Notes: a model not told the origin generated them from the letters alone. Shown: positions 8,300 through 17,595, counted from the stretch's first letter. The stretch: DNA of 30,908 bases from an uncultured Rubrobacteraceae bacterium (GCA_902806105.1 CADCVI010000127.1:1-30908); one strand, 5' to 3'. Made by a program: numbers and translations.

Positions 8300-9589
8300 G
8301 TGGCGCGATTCACACCGCACACCGAAGGCGACGTCCAGGAGATGCTTGCGGCCATAGGGGCGGGGACGGTGGACGATCTCTTCGCCGACGTCTCGCCGAA
8401 GTTCGAGGGGGAGCTGGATCTTCCGCCCGCCCTCTCCGAGTACGAGGCGCTCGCAGATGTCGAGGGGCTGGCGAGGCGGAACGTAGCCGGGTTGCCGATC
8501 TTTCTGGGGGCCGGGGCGTACGACAGGATCACCCCTGCGGCCGTCGGGGCCATCACCTCTCGCGGGGAGTTCCTGACCTCCTACACGCCGTACCAGCCGG
8601 AGATCAGCCAGGGCGTCCTCCAGGCGGTCTTCGAGTACCAGTCCGTAATCTCCGAGCTGACGGGGCTTGAGGTCTCCAATGCCTCCGTCTACGACGGCGC
8701 GAACGCCGTCGCCGAGGCCGCCCTGATGACGGCCCGCCAGACGAAGCGCGACCCGAGGGTCGCCGTCTCCAGGGGCCTGAACCCCCGGTACCGCGAGGTA
8801 ATAGAGACCTACGGCGTCGAGACTGTGGAACTGCCCTTCGAGGGAGGGACGACAAGCTTTTCGAACGTACCCGAGGACGTCTCGGGCGTCTTCGTCCAGA
8901 ACCCGAACTACTTCGGCATCGTCGAGGACGTGCGGGCGGCGTCGGAGGCTGCGCACGCGGTCGGGGCGCTGGCGGTCGCGGTGTGCGACCCGATCTCGCT
9001 CGCCGTCCTCGAAGCTCCCGGCAAGCTTGGGGCGGACGTCGCGGTGGGGGAGGCGCAGCCCCTGGGCATGCCGCTCCTCTTCGGCGGGCCGTACGCCGGG
9101 TACATGGCGACGAAGCCGGAGTTTGTCCGCCAGCTTCCGGGGCGCATCTGCGGGGAGACCGTGGACAAGGACGGCAAGCTCGCCTACGTTCTGACGCTCC
9201 GGGCGCGCGAGCAGGACATCCGCCGGGCCCGCGCCAACTCGAACATCTGCACCAACCAGGCCCTCACCGCCCTCGCCGCGACGGTCTACGCGGCGCTCAT
9301 GGGGCCCGAGGGGCTGCGCGAGGTCGCAGAGCTCTCCATTTCCAAGGCCCACTACCTCGCCGATGAATTGGGCGAGGCGGGCTTCTCGCTGCGCTACCCG
9401 GAGGCGCCTTACCTGTGGGAGTTCGCCGTCGAGATGCCGGACGTGGGCAGGGCGAACGAGGCGCTCCTGAAGAACGGGATGATAGGCGGGCTCGACCTCG
9501 GGGACGGGGCGATGCTCGTCGCGGTCACCGAGAAGAGAACGAAGACGGAGCTCGACGATTTCGTGGAGGTGCTGCGGGATGCTAGGTAA
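8300..9589 (+). CDS. gcvPA: Glycine dehydrogenase (decarboxylating) subunit 1
   Basis: A 429-residue N-terminal half of the two-subunit P-protein, which with GcvPB decarboxylates glycine and passes the aminomethyl group to lipoyl-GcvH. The start of the protein (FTPHTEGDVQEMLAAIG, then DDLFADV) matches the family, as do the TSYTPYQPEISQG block near residues 94-106, SNASVYDG, and the AREQDIRRA-ANSNICTNQAL segment. The GTG at 8300 is chosen because AAGGGGG lies about 9 bases upstream and homology starts at once. An in-frame ATG at 8126 falls inside the riboswitch and is rejected. It overlaps gcvPB by 11 bases, implying translational coupling. Confidence 0.96.
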   Translation: MARFTPHTEGDVQEMLAAIGAGTVDDLFADVSPKFEGELDLPPALSEYEALADVEGLARRNVAGLPIFLGAGAYDRITPAAVGAITSRGEFLTSYTPYQPEISQGVLQAVFEYQSVISELTGLEVSNASVYDGANAVAEAALMTARQTKRDPRVAVSRGLNPRYREVIETYGVETVELPFEGGTTSFSNVPEDVSGVFVQNPNYFGIVEDVRAASEAAHAVGALAVAVCDPISLAVLEAPGKLGADVAVGEAQPLGMPLLFGGPYAGYMATKPEFVRQLPGRICGETVDKDGKLAYVLTLRAREQDIRRARANSNICTNQALTALAATVYAALMGPEGLREVAELSISKAHYLADELGEAGFSLRYPEAPYLWEFAVEMPDVGRANEALLKNGMIGGLDLGDGAMLVAVTEKRTKTELDDFVEVLRDAR

Positions 9590-10994
9590 CTTGATCCGGG
9601 ACAGGGGACGCGAGGGGCGCCGGGGCTACACTCTGCCGAGGTTCGACGTGGAGAGGGTGGAGCCCGAGAAGATCCTGCCGGAGGGCGCGCTCCGCGAGGA
9701 GAAGCCCGGCCTCCCGGAGGTGGACGAGCCTACCGTGATCCGCCACTACACGAACCTCTCGCGCCAGAACTGGGGCATCGACACGAACTTCTACCCCTTG
9801 GGCTCCTGCACGATGAAGCACAACCCGCGCGCCAACGAGGCCGCAGCCTCCGTCCCCGGCTTCGCGGGGCTCCATCCCCTTCAGCCCGAGGGGCAGATCC
9901 AGGGCGCCCTCCAAGTCATGCACGAGATGCAGGGGTTTCTCTCCGAGGTCTCCGGGCTTCCGGCGGTCTCCTTGCAGCCGATGGCCGGCGCGCAGGGCGA
10001 GCTGACGAGCATCCTGATGGTCCGCAAGTTTTTCGAGGATCGGGGCGACGCGGGGAGGACGACCGTCCTCGTGCCGTCCACGGCTCACGGGACGAACCCG
10101 GCGACCGCCACGATGGTCGGGTTCCGGGCCGAGGAGATCGGGCTGGACGAGGACGGCTGCGTGGACGTCGAGGAGCTTCGCGGCAAGGTCGACGGGACGA
10201 CCGCGGCTCTCATGATCACCAACCCCAACACCCTCGGCGTCTACGAGAAGAACATCGCCGAGATAGCGGACATCCTGCACGAGGCCGGCGCCTTCCTGTA
10301 CATGGACGGTGCCAACGTGAACGCCATCATGGGCCGGATGCGCCCCGGCGACGCGGGCGTCGACGTGATGCACTTCAACCTCCACAAGACCTTCTCGACC
10401 CCCCACGGTGGTGGCGGCCCCGGCTCCGGCGCCATCGCCTGCTCGGAGGACCTCGCCCCGTTCCGCCCGGACCCCGTGGCGGAGAAGGACGCCGATGGAT
10501 ACCACCTCGCCCGCCCCGAGAAGACCATCGGCCGCGTCGCCGGCTTCCACGGCAACTTCGGCGTCTTCCTGAAGGCCTGGAACTACATCAAGATGCACGG
10601 CCCGGAGCTAAAGGACGTGACCGACATGGCCGTCCTGAACGCCAACTACGTCCGGGCTCGCCTGAAGGGGACGTACCGCATACCTTACGAGGGTCTCTGC
10701 AAGCACGAGTGCATCGTGCAGCCGCCGAAGGGCAAGAAGGCGCTGGACGTGGCGAAGGGGCTCATCGACCACGGCTTCCACCCGCCGACGATCTACTTCC
10801 CGCTCGTCGTCAAGGAGGCGATGCTCATCGAGCCTACCGAGACCGAATCGAAGGAGACCCTCGACGACTTTATCGGCGCGATGCTCGAGCTCGCCGAGAG
10901 TCCGGCCGGGGAGCTGGAGGAGGCCCCGATCAGCGCCCCCACCCGCCGCCTCGACGAGGCCCGCGCCGCCCGCAAGCTGAAGGCCAGGTGGTAG
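9579..10994 (+). CDS. gcvPB: Glycine dehydrogenase (decarboxylating) subunit 2
   Basis: A 471-residue C-terminal half of the P-protein, carrying pyridoxal phosphate. The cofactor lysine is Lys270 in NLHKTFSTPHGGGGPG, the invariant signature. Other family blocks are RHYTNLSRQNWGID, FYPLGSCTMKHNP, QPMAGAQGELT, and STAHGTNPA. The length is normal for the split form of the enzyme found in many Gram-positives and archaea; E. coli-type enzymes are one chain of about 950 residues. It starts inside the end of gcvPA and is followed after 3 bases by gcvT. A local GGTGCTGCGGG supplies only a modest ribosome site, consistent with coupling to gcvPA. Confidence 0.96.
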   Translation: MLGNLIRDRGREGRRGYTLPRFDVERVEPEKILPEGALREEKPGLPEVDEPTVIRHYTNLSRQNWGIDTNFYPLGSCTMKHNPRANEAAASVPGFAGLHPLQPEGQIQGALQVMHEMQGFLSEVSGLPAVSLQPMAGAQGELTSILMVRKFFEDRGDAGRTTVLVPSTAHGTNPATATMVGFRAEEIGLDEDGCVDVEELRGKVDGTTAALMITNPNTLGVYEKNIAEIADILHEAGAFLYMDGANVNAIMGRMRPGDAGVDVMHFNLHKTFSTPHGGGGPGSGAIACSEDLAPFRPDPVAEKDADGYHLARPEKTIGRVAGFHGNFGVFLKAWNYIKMHGPELKDVTDMAVLNANYVRARLKGTYRIPYEGLCKHECIVQPPKGKKALDVAKGLIDHGFHPPTIYFPLVVKEAMLIEPTETESKETLDDFIGAMLELAESPAGELEEAPISAPTRRLDEARAARKLKARW

Positions 10995-10997
10995 GGG

Positions 10998-12083
10998 ATG
11001 GCAGGGGAGATCCTGCGCCGCACCCCGCTCTTCGAGGAGCATAAAGCCCTAGGCGCCCGGATCGTCCCCTTCGCGGGCTGGGAGATGCCGGTGCAGTACG
11101 AGGGCATCAAGGCCGAGCACGAGGCCGTCAGGAAACGCGCGGGCCTCTTCGACGTCTCGCACATGGGCGAGGTCGCCATCAAGGGCCCGCAGGCCGAGGA
11201 GGCTGTGCAGAAGCTCGTGACGCGGGACGTCTCGCGCCTCGCGCCCGGTCAGGCCGGGTATGCGGCGGTCTGCCTCCCCGAAGGCGGGACGGTCGACGAC
11301 GTGCTCGTGTACCGGACGCCGGACGGTTTCCTCATCGTGGTCAACGCCGCGAACCGCGACGGGGACCTCGCGCACTTCATGGAGCACACGCAAGACCTCG
11401 ACGTCGAGGTGGCTGACGAGTCCGACGACTGGGCCCTGCTCGCGCTCCAGGGACCGGAGGCCGCGAACATCCTGCAAAGGTTCACGGCAACGAACCTCTC
11501 CGGGATCGGGTACTACCGCTACGAGGTGGGGGAGGTGGGGGGGAGGGACGCGATGATCTCGCGGACCGGCTACACCGGCGAGGACGGCTTCGAGCTCTAC
11601 GTGAGGCCCGACGCGGCCCCGGAGGTCTGGAGGAAGCTCGTGGAGGCCGGAGCCACGCCAACGGGCCTCGGGGCGCGCGACACCCTGCGCCTCGAGGCCG
11701 GGATGTGCCTCTACGGGAACGAGCTGGACAGGGAGACCACGCCCCTGGAGGCCGGGATAGGCTTCTGCGTGCACCTCGATAAAGCCGTGGATTTCGTCGG
11801 CCGGGGGGCTCTGCGCCGGGAGAAGGAAGAGGGCCTGAAGAAGAAGCTCGTCGGCTTCGAGGTCGAGGGGCGTGGCATTGCCCGCCACGGTCACGAGGTG
11901 AGGGCGGGCGGTGAGCCCGCCGGCGTCGTGACGAGCGGGACGCTCTCGCCGACGCTGGGCAGGGCGATAGGGCTTGCGCTGGTGCGGCCGGACGTAGAAG
12001 ATTCGTTCGAGGTCGTCATCCGCGAGAAGGCCGTGGCGGCGCGTGCCGTGGGGCTGCCGTTCTACAAGCGAGAAAAGAGTTAA
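10998..12083 (+). CDS. gcvT: Aminomethyltransferase (glycine cleavage T-protein)
   Basis: A 361-residue tetrahydrofolate-dependent enzyme that releases ammonia from aminomethyl-lipoyl-GcvH and forms methylene-tetrahydrofolate. Diagnostic segments are [29 protein letters not shown], the Asp in [24 protein letters not shown] around residues 190-203, and [20 protein letters not shown]. The C-terminal domain has [19 protein letters not shown]. Full length for the family (about 360). The ATG comes 3 bases after the gcvPB stop, with a purine-rich GGTAGGGG directly before it. Confidence 0.96.
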   Translation: MAGEILRRTPLFEEHKALGARIVPFAGWEMPVQYEGIKAEHEAVRKRAGLFDVSHMGEVAIKGPQAEEAVQKLVTRDVSRLAPGQAGYAAVCLPEGGTVDDVLVYRTPDGFLIVVNAANRDGDLAHFMEHTQDLDVEVADESDDWALLALQGPEAANILQRFTATNLSGIGYYRYEVGEVGGRDAMISRTGYTGEDGFELYVRPDAAPEVWRKLVEAGATPTGLGARDTLRLEAGMCLYGNELDRETTPLEAGIGFCVHLDKAVDFVGRGALRREKEEGLKKKLVGFEVEGRGIARHGHEVRAGGEPAGVVTSGTLSPTLGRAIGLALVRPDVEDSFEVVIREKAVAARAVGLPFYKREKS

Positions 12084-12094
12084 GGGAGAAGCCG

Positions 12095-12472
12095 TTGAGC
12101 ATACCCGCAGAGCTGCAGTACACCAGGACCCACGAGTGGGTCCGCATCGAAGGTGACACCGCCACGATCGGCATCACCGAGCACGCCCAGGACGAGCTCG
12201 GCGACGTCGTCTTCGTCGAGCTGCCGGAGGAAGGACGCAACCTCGGAGCCGGCGAGGCCTTCGGGGCAGTCGAATCCGTAAAGGCCGTCTCCGACCTCTA
12301 CGCACCCGTTGCGGGAGAGGTCGTCGGGGTAAACGAGGCCCTCGGCGAGAGCCCCGAGAAGATAAACGAAGACCCGTACGGGGATGGTTGGATCCTCAAG
12401 CTCCGCGTCTCCGGAGAAGCAGATCTCCTCTCCGCCGAAGATTACGAGAAGCTGATCGAAGACTCCGCGTAA
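12095..12472 (+). CDS. gcvH: Glycine cleavage system H protein
   Basis: A 125-residue lipoyl carrier that shuttles the aminomethyl group between the P-, T- and L-proteins. The lipoylated residue is Lys63 in [20 protein letters not shown], and the surrounding hammerhead fold (TRTHEWVR at the start, [10 protein letters not shown]) is intact. The TTG start is supported by AAGGGAGAA upstream and by the family length. It is the last gene of the operon, 11 bases after gcvT. No lipoate synthase, lipoate ligase or L-protein gene is in this window, so the shared dihydrolipoamide dehydrogenase must be encoded elsewhere. Confidence 0.96.
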   Translation: MSIPAELQYTRTHEWVRIEGDTATIGITEHAQDELGDVVFVELPEEGRNLGAGEAFGAVESVKAVSDLYAPVAGEVVGVNEALGESPEKINEDPYGDGWILKLRVSGEADLLSAEDYEKLIEDSA

Positions 12473-12551
12473 ACGGCCGGGGCCGTCCCCCGAAGCACGG
12501 AGATTCTCCCGCACGGCCGGCCCCCACACATCCGAATCAGGCGAACCGGCC

Positions 12552-12599
12552 CGCCGACAAGCCCCGGCGCCCTCTTCCAGCCCCCGGGGCTTGTCGGCG
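12552..12599 (+). terminator. Long perfect hairpin, terminator of the gcv operon
   Basis: Sixteen uninterrupted base pairs (12552-12567 with 12584-12599; the arm begins CGCCGACAAGCCCCGG) close a 16-base loop, 79 bases after the gcvH stop. There is no U-run. A smaller GGCC-rich palindrome lies just after gcvH. The hairpin is the most stable simple stem in the window. Confidence 0.65.
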
Positions 12600-12871
12600 T
12601 ACGCGCATGGCTACCTTCACGCTCCGCGGATCACGGCCGCTTCAGAGACCTTGCTGTTACGGCACCACCGGTCTCCCAACCACTGCTGTACGGGGCCAGG
12701 ATTTAGTGTTCTGGACCAACCATCGCCGGGAGAACCGGGAGGGCTTCGGGTGAAGGTGGCCCGGTGTCGCGACGAGGTTTGCGTCACCGAACCCACACCC
12801 ACGACCGGTGCGCGGGAGAGATTCCTCGACGCTATCGGCGGGATGCCGCGGATGTGGGCAAGCCAGGCCCC
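12600..12871. other. Non-coding stretch between the gcv terminator and a small membrane protein gene
   Basis: Together with 12473-12551 this makes about 400 bases without a supported gene. Open frames cross it on both strands, but none has a ribosome site, a recognisable protein or the local third-position GC bias. Apart from the hairpin I see nothing in it. Confidence 0.4.
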
Positions 12872-13063
12872 TCAACGAAACAACGGTAGCGCGAACTGCC
12901 ACGCCAGAAAGACCACGAACCCCGCGAGCAGCAGCTTCGTGAAGACTATGATGGGGCCGCGCTCGTCCTTTACCAGCGTCCAGATGCCCGCGATCCACAA
13001 CAATATAATTAACGCGGCCATCAGGGCTGTCGGCAGGTCCTGGTTCATCGCATCTTCTATCAT
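12872..13063 (-). CDS. Small two-helix membrane protein, function unknown
   Basis: A 63-residue protein with two predicted membrane helices, roughly residues 13-29 (ALMAALIILLWIAGIWTLV) and 40-59 (FTKLLLAGFVVFLAWQFALP), joined by a short charged loop (KDERGP). The N terminus is acidic and polar. I do not recognise a family. The first ATG at 13063 has no clear ribosome site. A second in-frame ATG at 13048 is preceded by AGAAGATGCG and is a fair alternative. It lies alone between the gcv terminator and the signalling block, on the same strand as the latter but beyond its terminator. Confidence 0.55.
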   Translation of the reverse strand: MIEDAMNQDLPTALMAALIILLWIAGIWTLVKDERGPIIVFTKLLLAGFVVFLAWQFALPLFR

Positions 13064-13416
13064 GCTCTACTTATCGGTCGGGAGAGAACGATGCTTTAAC
13101 CGCGCTCGAAGCGAGGGCTAGGACATGCGGAACAGCCTACGACGCGAGCGTCCCCCGGGAACCGGGCCAGGCCACAACTCTCAGCACGAGGACGATCACG
13201 AACGCGACTTCGGCTCGTCCGGGCTGGACCGGTACCCCGTTCCCAGATTGACCGATTCTCCATACATGTCCTCCCCTGCCCCGTTTCCCTTGCTATCTGC
13301 GACCCTTGCCACGACCGTACCGGGGGGCGGAGGCGCACCGTCGAGGGATCATAGTCTCCCTCCTGTCGGGAAAGCTCGTCCTGGACCCTCTCCGGGGGAT
13401 GTCGGTAGCAGGCAAA
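13064..13416. other. Non-coding stretch downstream of the signalling operon
   Basis: About 350 bases without a supported gene. A short minus-strand frame (13096-13338) is Arg/Gly/Pro-rich and has no ribosome site. The stretch presumably contains the promoter of the small membrane protein, but I could not place one with confidence. Confidence 0.4.
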
Positions 13417-13438
13417 GCGCCGGGTTGCGATCCGGCGC
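13417..13438 (-). terminator. Terminator of the ComP/ComA-like transcript
   Basis: Read on the minus strand, GCGCCGG and CCGGCGC form a 7-base-pair GC stem with an 8-base loop, followed directly by TTTGCC. It begins 22 bases after the stop codon of the LuxR-type regulator and marks the end of the signalling operon. Confidence 0.6.
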
Positions 13439-13460
13439 GAACGGGGAAGGAGGGGCCGCT

Positions 13461-14138
13461 CTAGGGAGCGCTGCGGCCCAGGCCGCCCTCCCTGGCGCGG
13501 ATGGCGGCCTGAGTCCTGTCGTACACCCGCAGCTTCGCGAAGATGTTCGAGGCGTGGTTGCGCACCGTCTTCTCGCTAAGATAAAGTTGCCGGGCGATCT
13601 GCTTGTTGCTCGAACCACGGGCGATGAGGTCCAGGATCTCCACCTCGCGTGAGGTGAGCTCGGGGAACTTCTCGGAGGCCGGGGACTGCTTGGGAGCTGA
13701 GAAGAAGCCCATCAGCCTGCTGGCTATGTTCGGTCCGAAGTGGGCCCCTCCCCCGGCCACGGCGCGTATTACCTTGATCACCTCTTCTGCATCCGCGCCC
13801 TTCAGAACGTAGCCCCGAGCGCCTGCGCGCATGGCTGCAAAGACCGAGTCGTCATCCTCGAACATGGTAACGACAACGATGCCTATGCGGTTATCGGCGC
13901 GCACGATGTGACGGGTGGCCTCTATGCCGTTGATCCCCGGCATCTGTATGTCCATGAGCACGACATCCGGAACGAGCTCGGCGGCCAGCCGCACGGCCTC
14001 TTCCCCGGTTGCCGCCTCCCCCGCCACTTCGAGTCCCTCCTCCGAGAGAAGCATGGCCCTCAAGCCGTAGCGGAACAGGGCGTGGTCGTCGGCTATCAGG
14101 ACGCGTATAGGGTTCACCCTCGGTCCTCCCTCGCTCAT
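13461..14138 (-). CDS. LuxR/NarL-type response regulator, ComA-like
   Basis: A 225-residue DNA-binding response regulator. The receiver domain spans residues 11-127, with the acidic pair Asp17-Asp18, phospho-acceptor Asp63 in LMDIQMPG, Thr91 and Lys113. A linker leads to a LuxR-type helix-turn-helix at about 160-220 (ELTSREVEILDLIARGSSNK, then SEKTVRNHASNI). Bacillus ComA has the same architecture at about 214 residues. The start overlaps the stop of the upstream kinase by 4 bases (ATGA), so the two form a translationally coupled pair. A GGGATGAGCGAGGGAGG context precedes the start. A terminator follows the gene. The partner kinase is certain from context. The ComA comparison rests on the neighbouring isoprenyl transferase and small peptide gene, because NarL-type regulators are common. 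Confidence 0.93.
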   Translation of the reverse strand: MSEGGPRVNPIRVLIADDHALFRYGLRAMLLSEEGLEVAGEAATGEEAVRLAAELVPDVVLMDIQMPGINGIEATRHIVRADNRIGIVVVTMFEDDDSVFAAMRAGARGYVLKGADAEEVIKVIRAVAGGGAHFGPNIASRLMGFFSAPKQSPASEKFPELTSREVEILDLIARGSSNKQIARQLYLSEKTVRNHASNIFAKLRVYDRTQAAIRAREGGLGRSAP

Positions 14139-16315
14139 CCCTGCGGCACTCCTTCCCGCTCAAAGAGCGGCAGCCGAGCCGCGACGCGGGTGCCGCCCCA
14201 CGGTAATGGCGCGACCGTCAATCTGCCGCCAAGTTCCTCGGCCCTCTCTACCATCGAGCTCATCCCAACCCCGGCCTGCCGATCCTCGGGCATCCCCAGG
14301 CCGTCGTCTTCGACCGCGAGCTGGATCCCTCCCTCACCGATCGAGAGCCTTATGCTGCAAAAGCTGGCCCTCGCGTGGCGGATTACGTTGTTCAGGGCCT
14401 CCTGGATTATGCGGTAGCAGGCCACCTCCACCGCCGCCGACAGCGGCGGCATTGCGGCAGGTGCATGGATGCTGAAGACGAGGCCCCCCTCCCGCCCTAC
14501 CATGCTTGCGGACTCGTACGCATCCGGTTCGTCGGCCACGCGGTCATGCTTGGCGGCGTGCTCCCGGATCGCACCGATGAGCCCCAGGTCGTCCAGGGCC
14601 GGTGGACGGAGGCCATAAACAAGCCTCCTCACGTCGGACACGGCCTCCTTGGCCTGGGCCTTGAGTTGCTCCATGACGATCTCGGCCTGCCGCGGATCGC
14701 TCTTCAGGAGCTTGAGGGAAGCGTCGAGCCCCAGGGTAAGGCCCCCGAGGGTCGGACCGAGACCATCGTGCAGGTCCCGTCTGAGGCGCCGGCGCTCCTC
14801 CTCGCGGGTCGTCAAGAGGCGCTCGCGGGAGCGTCTCAGGTCGGCGGTCAGCCTCACGGCCTGGACGGCCACCTCGGCGTTGCGGGCGAGGTCCTCGAGG
14901 AGGCGACGGTCTACCGGGGAGAATCCCTCGCCCTGTGCCCTCGGGGCCAGGATCAGCCGTCCCATGGTCTCGCCCCCGTGGATGAGCGGCAGGGCCGTCT
15001 GCTCGCCCGTGGGGGAGCCGTGCGAGGCGGCAAGCCGAAAACCGTCCTCCCCCTTCATCTCGATGGCGACGTAGGGCAGCTTCAACGCACCGGCCACCGT
15101 CTCGACGATCGTCGGAAGCACGGCTCCGGGCTCGATCGCCGCTTCCAGACGCTGCCCGAGCCTTGAGAGCACCGAGTAGGGATCGTCGCGCTCGCCGTAC
15201 AACAGGCGGTTGACCCCGCGCTGGAGGCGGTCCCTGAGCGGCGCGAAGGCGATGGCAACGATCCCGGTGGCCAGGACCGAGATAGGGAGGCTGCCCCGCT
15301 CGTGAAAAAGCTGGCCGAGAGTTCCTACGATCAGCACGTAGAGCGCGATGAGGCTGAAGTAGAGCGTGCCATAAACCAGGGTACGGTTGATGATGAAATC
15401 TATGTCCCACAGCCGATGCCACAGGATCGCCACCCCGATCGACAGGGGGATCAGGAGCATAAAACCGGCGATGCCCGCCTCGATGACGAAGGCGTAAGGG
15501 GAGGCGAACTGGGCGAGCGTCGGGGAGATGCTGAAAGGAAAAGCAAACCCAATAGCGCCGAACCCGGCTGCCACCATACCGAAGACTACCCATTTGGTCT
15601 GCTGACGCTGCACCGGGTGCGACACACGCCAGTAGCGGTAGAGCTGGGAACCCACGCCAACGCACAGGAAGGTCGAAATAACCGCGAAATCGAGCAGGGA
15701 CGATACGTTGTCGAGGTTCAGGATGGAGCCGGGGAAGAGATAGTAGGCTGCTTCGTGTGCGGCCCACAGGGCGAGTACCCATCGTGTCCAGCGCGGCACG
15801 AAGCGCCCATCGGGGAAAACCAGGAAGAACATCCCGAACGATATCGTGCCGACCATCGCCAGTACATGAACCGGCAACCACGCGACGGGGTACTGCTCCG
15901 CTAGCGCAATAGGTCCCTCGTTCATGACGTAGGTGCCGAAGATTATGAGACACAACGACGTAAAGAAGGCCATCGCGTCGTTGGATCTATGCCGGAAGAT
16001 GACCGTGCCAACAACCACCCAGATCATGGCCGAAGCGATGCTGATCGAGAGGTGGTACGCGGCGTAGAAGCTGGAAGTAACGCCGATCGCTTCCAGGTTG
16101 TTGCGTACGGTCTCGGGATCGAGATCCGGGTCGGCGAAGTCGATCAGCCACTGATAATGCGCCGGTATGCTCGCGGAGAACAACCCCACGGTGACCACGA
16201 ACAGCACCAGCCATCCGGCTCTCGCTGCGAGGAGCCGGCCTCCGCTCAGGGCTGCCAGGGTGGGAACGTCGGGGCTGGTGGTGAAGCGGGACGGCTTGTC
16301 GCGCTCGCTACCCAT
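14135..16315 (-). CDS. Polytopic sensor histidine kinase, ComP-like
   Basis: A 726-residue kinase. Roughly residues 33-360 contain nine or ten membrane helices with an external loop after the first. The segment ends in LWDIDFIINRTLVYG and two further helices, an arrangement shared with ComP-type and many actinobacterial kinases. A GAF-like domain (about 380-485) precedes the kinase core. The phosphorylated His is His516 in RRDLHDGLGPTLGG (HisKA_3), followed by the N box RIIQEALNNVIRHA, the G1 box VEDDGLGM and the G2 box GVGMSSMVERA. Bacillus ComP is similar in length (769). The ATG at 16315 is preferred to a GTG at 16384: it follows a GGGAGAC site, though 12 bases away. About 200 bases without a clear promoter or terminator separate it from the isoprenyl transferase gene, so one transcript is possible. 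Confidence 0.92.
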   Translation of the reverse strand: MGSERDKPSRFTTSPDVPTLAALSGGRLLAARAGWLVLFVVTVGLFSASIPAHYQWLIDFADPDLDPETVRNNLEAIGVTSSFYAAYHLSISIASAMIWVVVGTVIFRHRSNDAMAFFTSLCLIIFGTYVMNEGPIALAEQYPVAWLPVHVLAMVGTISFGMFFLVFPDGRFVPRWTRWVLALWAAHEAAYYLFPGSILNLDNVSSLLDFAVISTFLCVGVGSQLYRYWRVSHPVQRQQTKWVVFGMVAAGFGAIGFAFPFSISPTLAQFASPYAFVIEAGIAGFMLLIPLSIGVAILWHRLWDIDFIINRTLVYGTLYFSLIALYVLIVGTLGQLFHERGSLPISVLATGIVAIAFAPLRDRLQRGVNRLLYGERDDPYSVLSRLGQRLEAAIEPGAVLPTIVETVAGALKLPYVAIEMKGEDGFRLAASHGSPTGEQTALPLIHGGETMGRLILAPRAQGEGFSPVDRRLLEDLARNAEVAVQAVRLTADLRRSRERLLTTREEERRRLRRDLHDGLGPTLGGLTLGLDASLKLLKSDPRQAEIVMEQLKAQAKEAVSDVRRLVYGLRPPALDDLGLIGAIREHAAKHDRVADEPDAYESASMVGREGGLVFSIHAPAAMPPLSAAVEVACYRIIQEALNNVIRHARASFCSIRLSIGEGGIQLAVEDDGLGMPEDRQAGVGMSSMVERAEELGGRLTVAPLPWGGTRVAARLPLFEREGVPQG

Positions 16316-16515
16316 CTTCGCAGCAGTCTCCCTATCTTCTCGAAGCCGAAACACTGCCGGACCAGTCCTCGTTCGTGGCGGCACACAGCGAAGACCGACC
16401 TTTGATCCTCAGCCGGTCCGCGACCGCCGTGCTGGGCGTTCTGGCTCCCTCCCCACCACCCTCCGGTGCCCCAGCGATGGGGTTGGCGATCCACGAAGAG
16501 GCGTGCCGGGGTAGG

Positions 16516-17595
16516 CTAGGCACCGCGCGCCTGGAGATCGGATAAAGGGAGCTTTACGGCGTGTTGTACGTTGCGTCCGGTAGGGGGAGGTTGGGCAACC
16601 GTGGGGCGAGGGAGTAGCGAGATGTGATCCAGCACCTCGCGAAGCTTTCGCCCGGCAGGCTCCAGCGAGGAGGCGATGGCGAGATGGTTTAGCGCTCTCT
16701 CCCGGTACAACCTCACCATGAGCATCGTGTAGCTTACGGACCCCGCTTCCACCAGCGCCTCCCGCACCCGATCGTGGCACTCCGGCGACTCGACGGCGGC
16801 TGCGAGCAGCTTGTTCAGCCGGTCACGCTGGCCCGTGTTCGAGGTAGCCAGAGCATGCGCTATCGGGAGCGTGCGTCGTCCGTTCAGCAGATCCCGGCTG
16901 ACCGTCGCCCCCCAGATGTCCCACAAGTCGTTTATCAGCTGCTTCGCTACCCCGCAGCACAAACCGAAGCCGGCGTATGACCCGATCTTGCGTCGATCCC
17001 TCGTGGCCACGAGCGCTCCGGCCCTCGCTGACAGGGCGATCTCCGACCCGCTCTTGCGCTCTACCATCGCCTGGATCTCCTTGAGCGATACGTCCTCCGA
17101 GCACGAAAGGCGCAGATCCTCGTGCTGACCAGCGCCCATCTTCAGCAGGGTGTTCGCGAAGAGACGGGTCAGCGCCAGGGTGGTTGCCGGCGGCGTCCCC
17201 TGGTCCTCGAGGCGCGCGAGAGCGAGCTGGGGGAGGACCCCCAGGAGGGTGGTCGCGGCCAGGTTGATCTCCGCGGGATCTCGTTCGCGCCACGGGATTG
17301 GCAGCTCGTCGTCCACCGCGCTATCGAACAAATCGCCGCCGAGGTGCAGCAGGGTACAAGCTGCGGCTACGGGAAGAGCCGGCCCCTCGTCGCCGGCGAT
17401 GGCCGCATGCACCAGAAGCGGCAGGCGTGTTGCTGCCCTCTCCGGCGACATCCCTGCTTTCCCCCTGCTCACCTCCAGGTGCACCCGTAGCAGCTCCTTG
17501 TAACCGGAAGGCACCGGGAGCGCTTCGACCAACTCGTAGATGAACGCGAAGACCCCCTCCACCCCATCACGCACAAAACCTTCTCCGGTGGACAC
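16516..17595 (-). CDS. ComQ-like isoprenyl-diphosphate-synthase-fold protein
   Basis: A 359-residue all-helical protein of the class I isoprenyl synthase superfamily. The first Asp-rich motif reads DSAVD at residues 91-95 in LLHLGGDLFDSAVDDE, with the second Asp of DDxxD replaced by Ser. The second reads NDLWD at 222-226, with its first Asp replaced by Asn. Between them is ERKSGSEIALSARAGAL, and after the second motif comes NGRRTLPIAHAL, the usual (K/R)-x-TLP block. Degenerate Asp motifs with small length changes are what one sees in ComQ, the enzyme that prenylates and processes the ComX pheromone on a Trp. An ordinary polyprenyl diphosphate synthase is the alternative, but no isoprenoid gene is nearby. 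The GTG start has AGGAG 9 bases upstream. It lies 20 bases after the small Trp-ended protein and before a kinase-regulator pair. Confidence 0.75.
   Translation of the reverse strand: MSTGEGFVRDGVEGVFAFIYELVEALPVPSGYKELLRVHLEVSRGKAGMSPERAATRLPLLVHAAIAGDEGPALPVAAACTLLHLGGDLFDSAVDDELPIPWRERDPAEINLAATTLLGVLPQLALARLEDQGTPPATTLALTRLFANTLLKMGAGQHEDLRLSCSEDVSLKEIQAMVERKSGSEIALSARAGALVATRDRRKIGSYAGFGLCCGVAKQLINDLWDIWGATVSRDLLNGRRTLPIAHALATSNTGQRDRLNKLLAAAVESPECHDRVREALVEAGSVSYTMLMVRLYRERALNHLAIASSLEPAGRKLREVLDHISLLPRPTVAQPPPTGRNVQHAVKLPLSDLQARGA

Noticed and set aside
13096..13338. 80-residue minus-strand frame upstream of the regulator terminator
   Set aside because: Arg/Ser/Gly/Pro-rich, no ribosome site, no third-position bias.
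14544..15953. Alternative minus-strand frame within the histidine kinase gene
   Set aside because: Arg/Pro-rich translation in the wrong frame; the kinase frame has all catalytic boxes.
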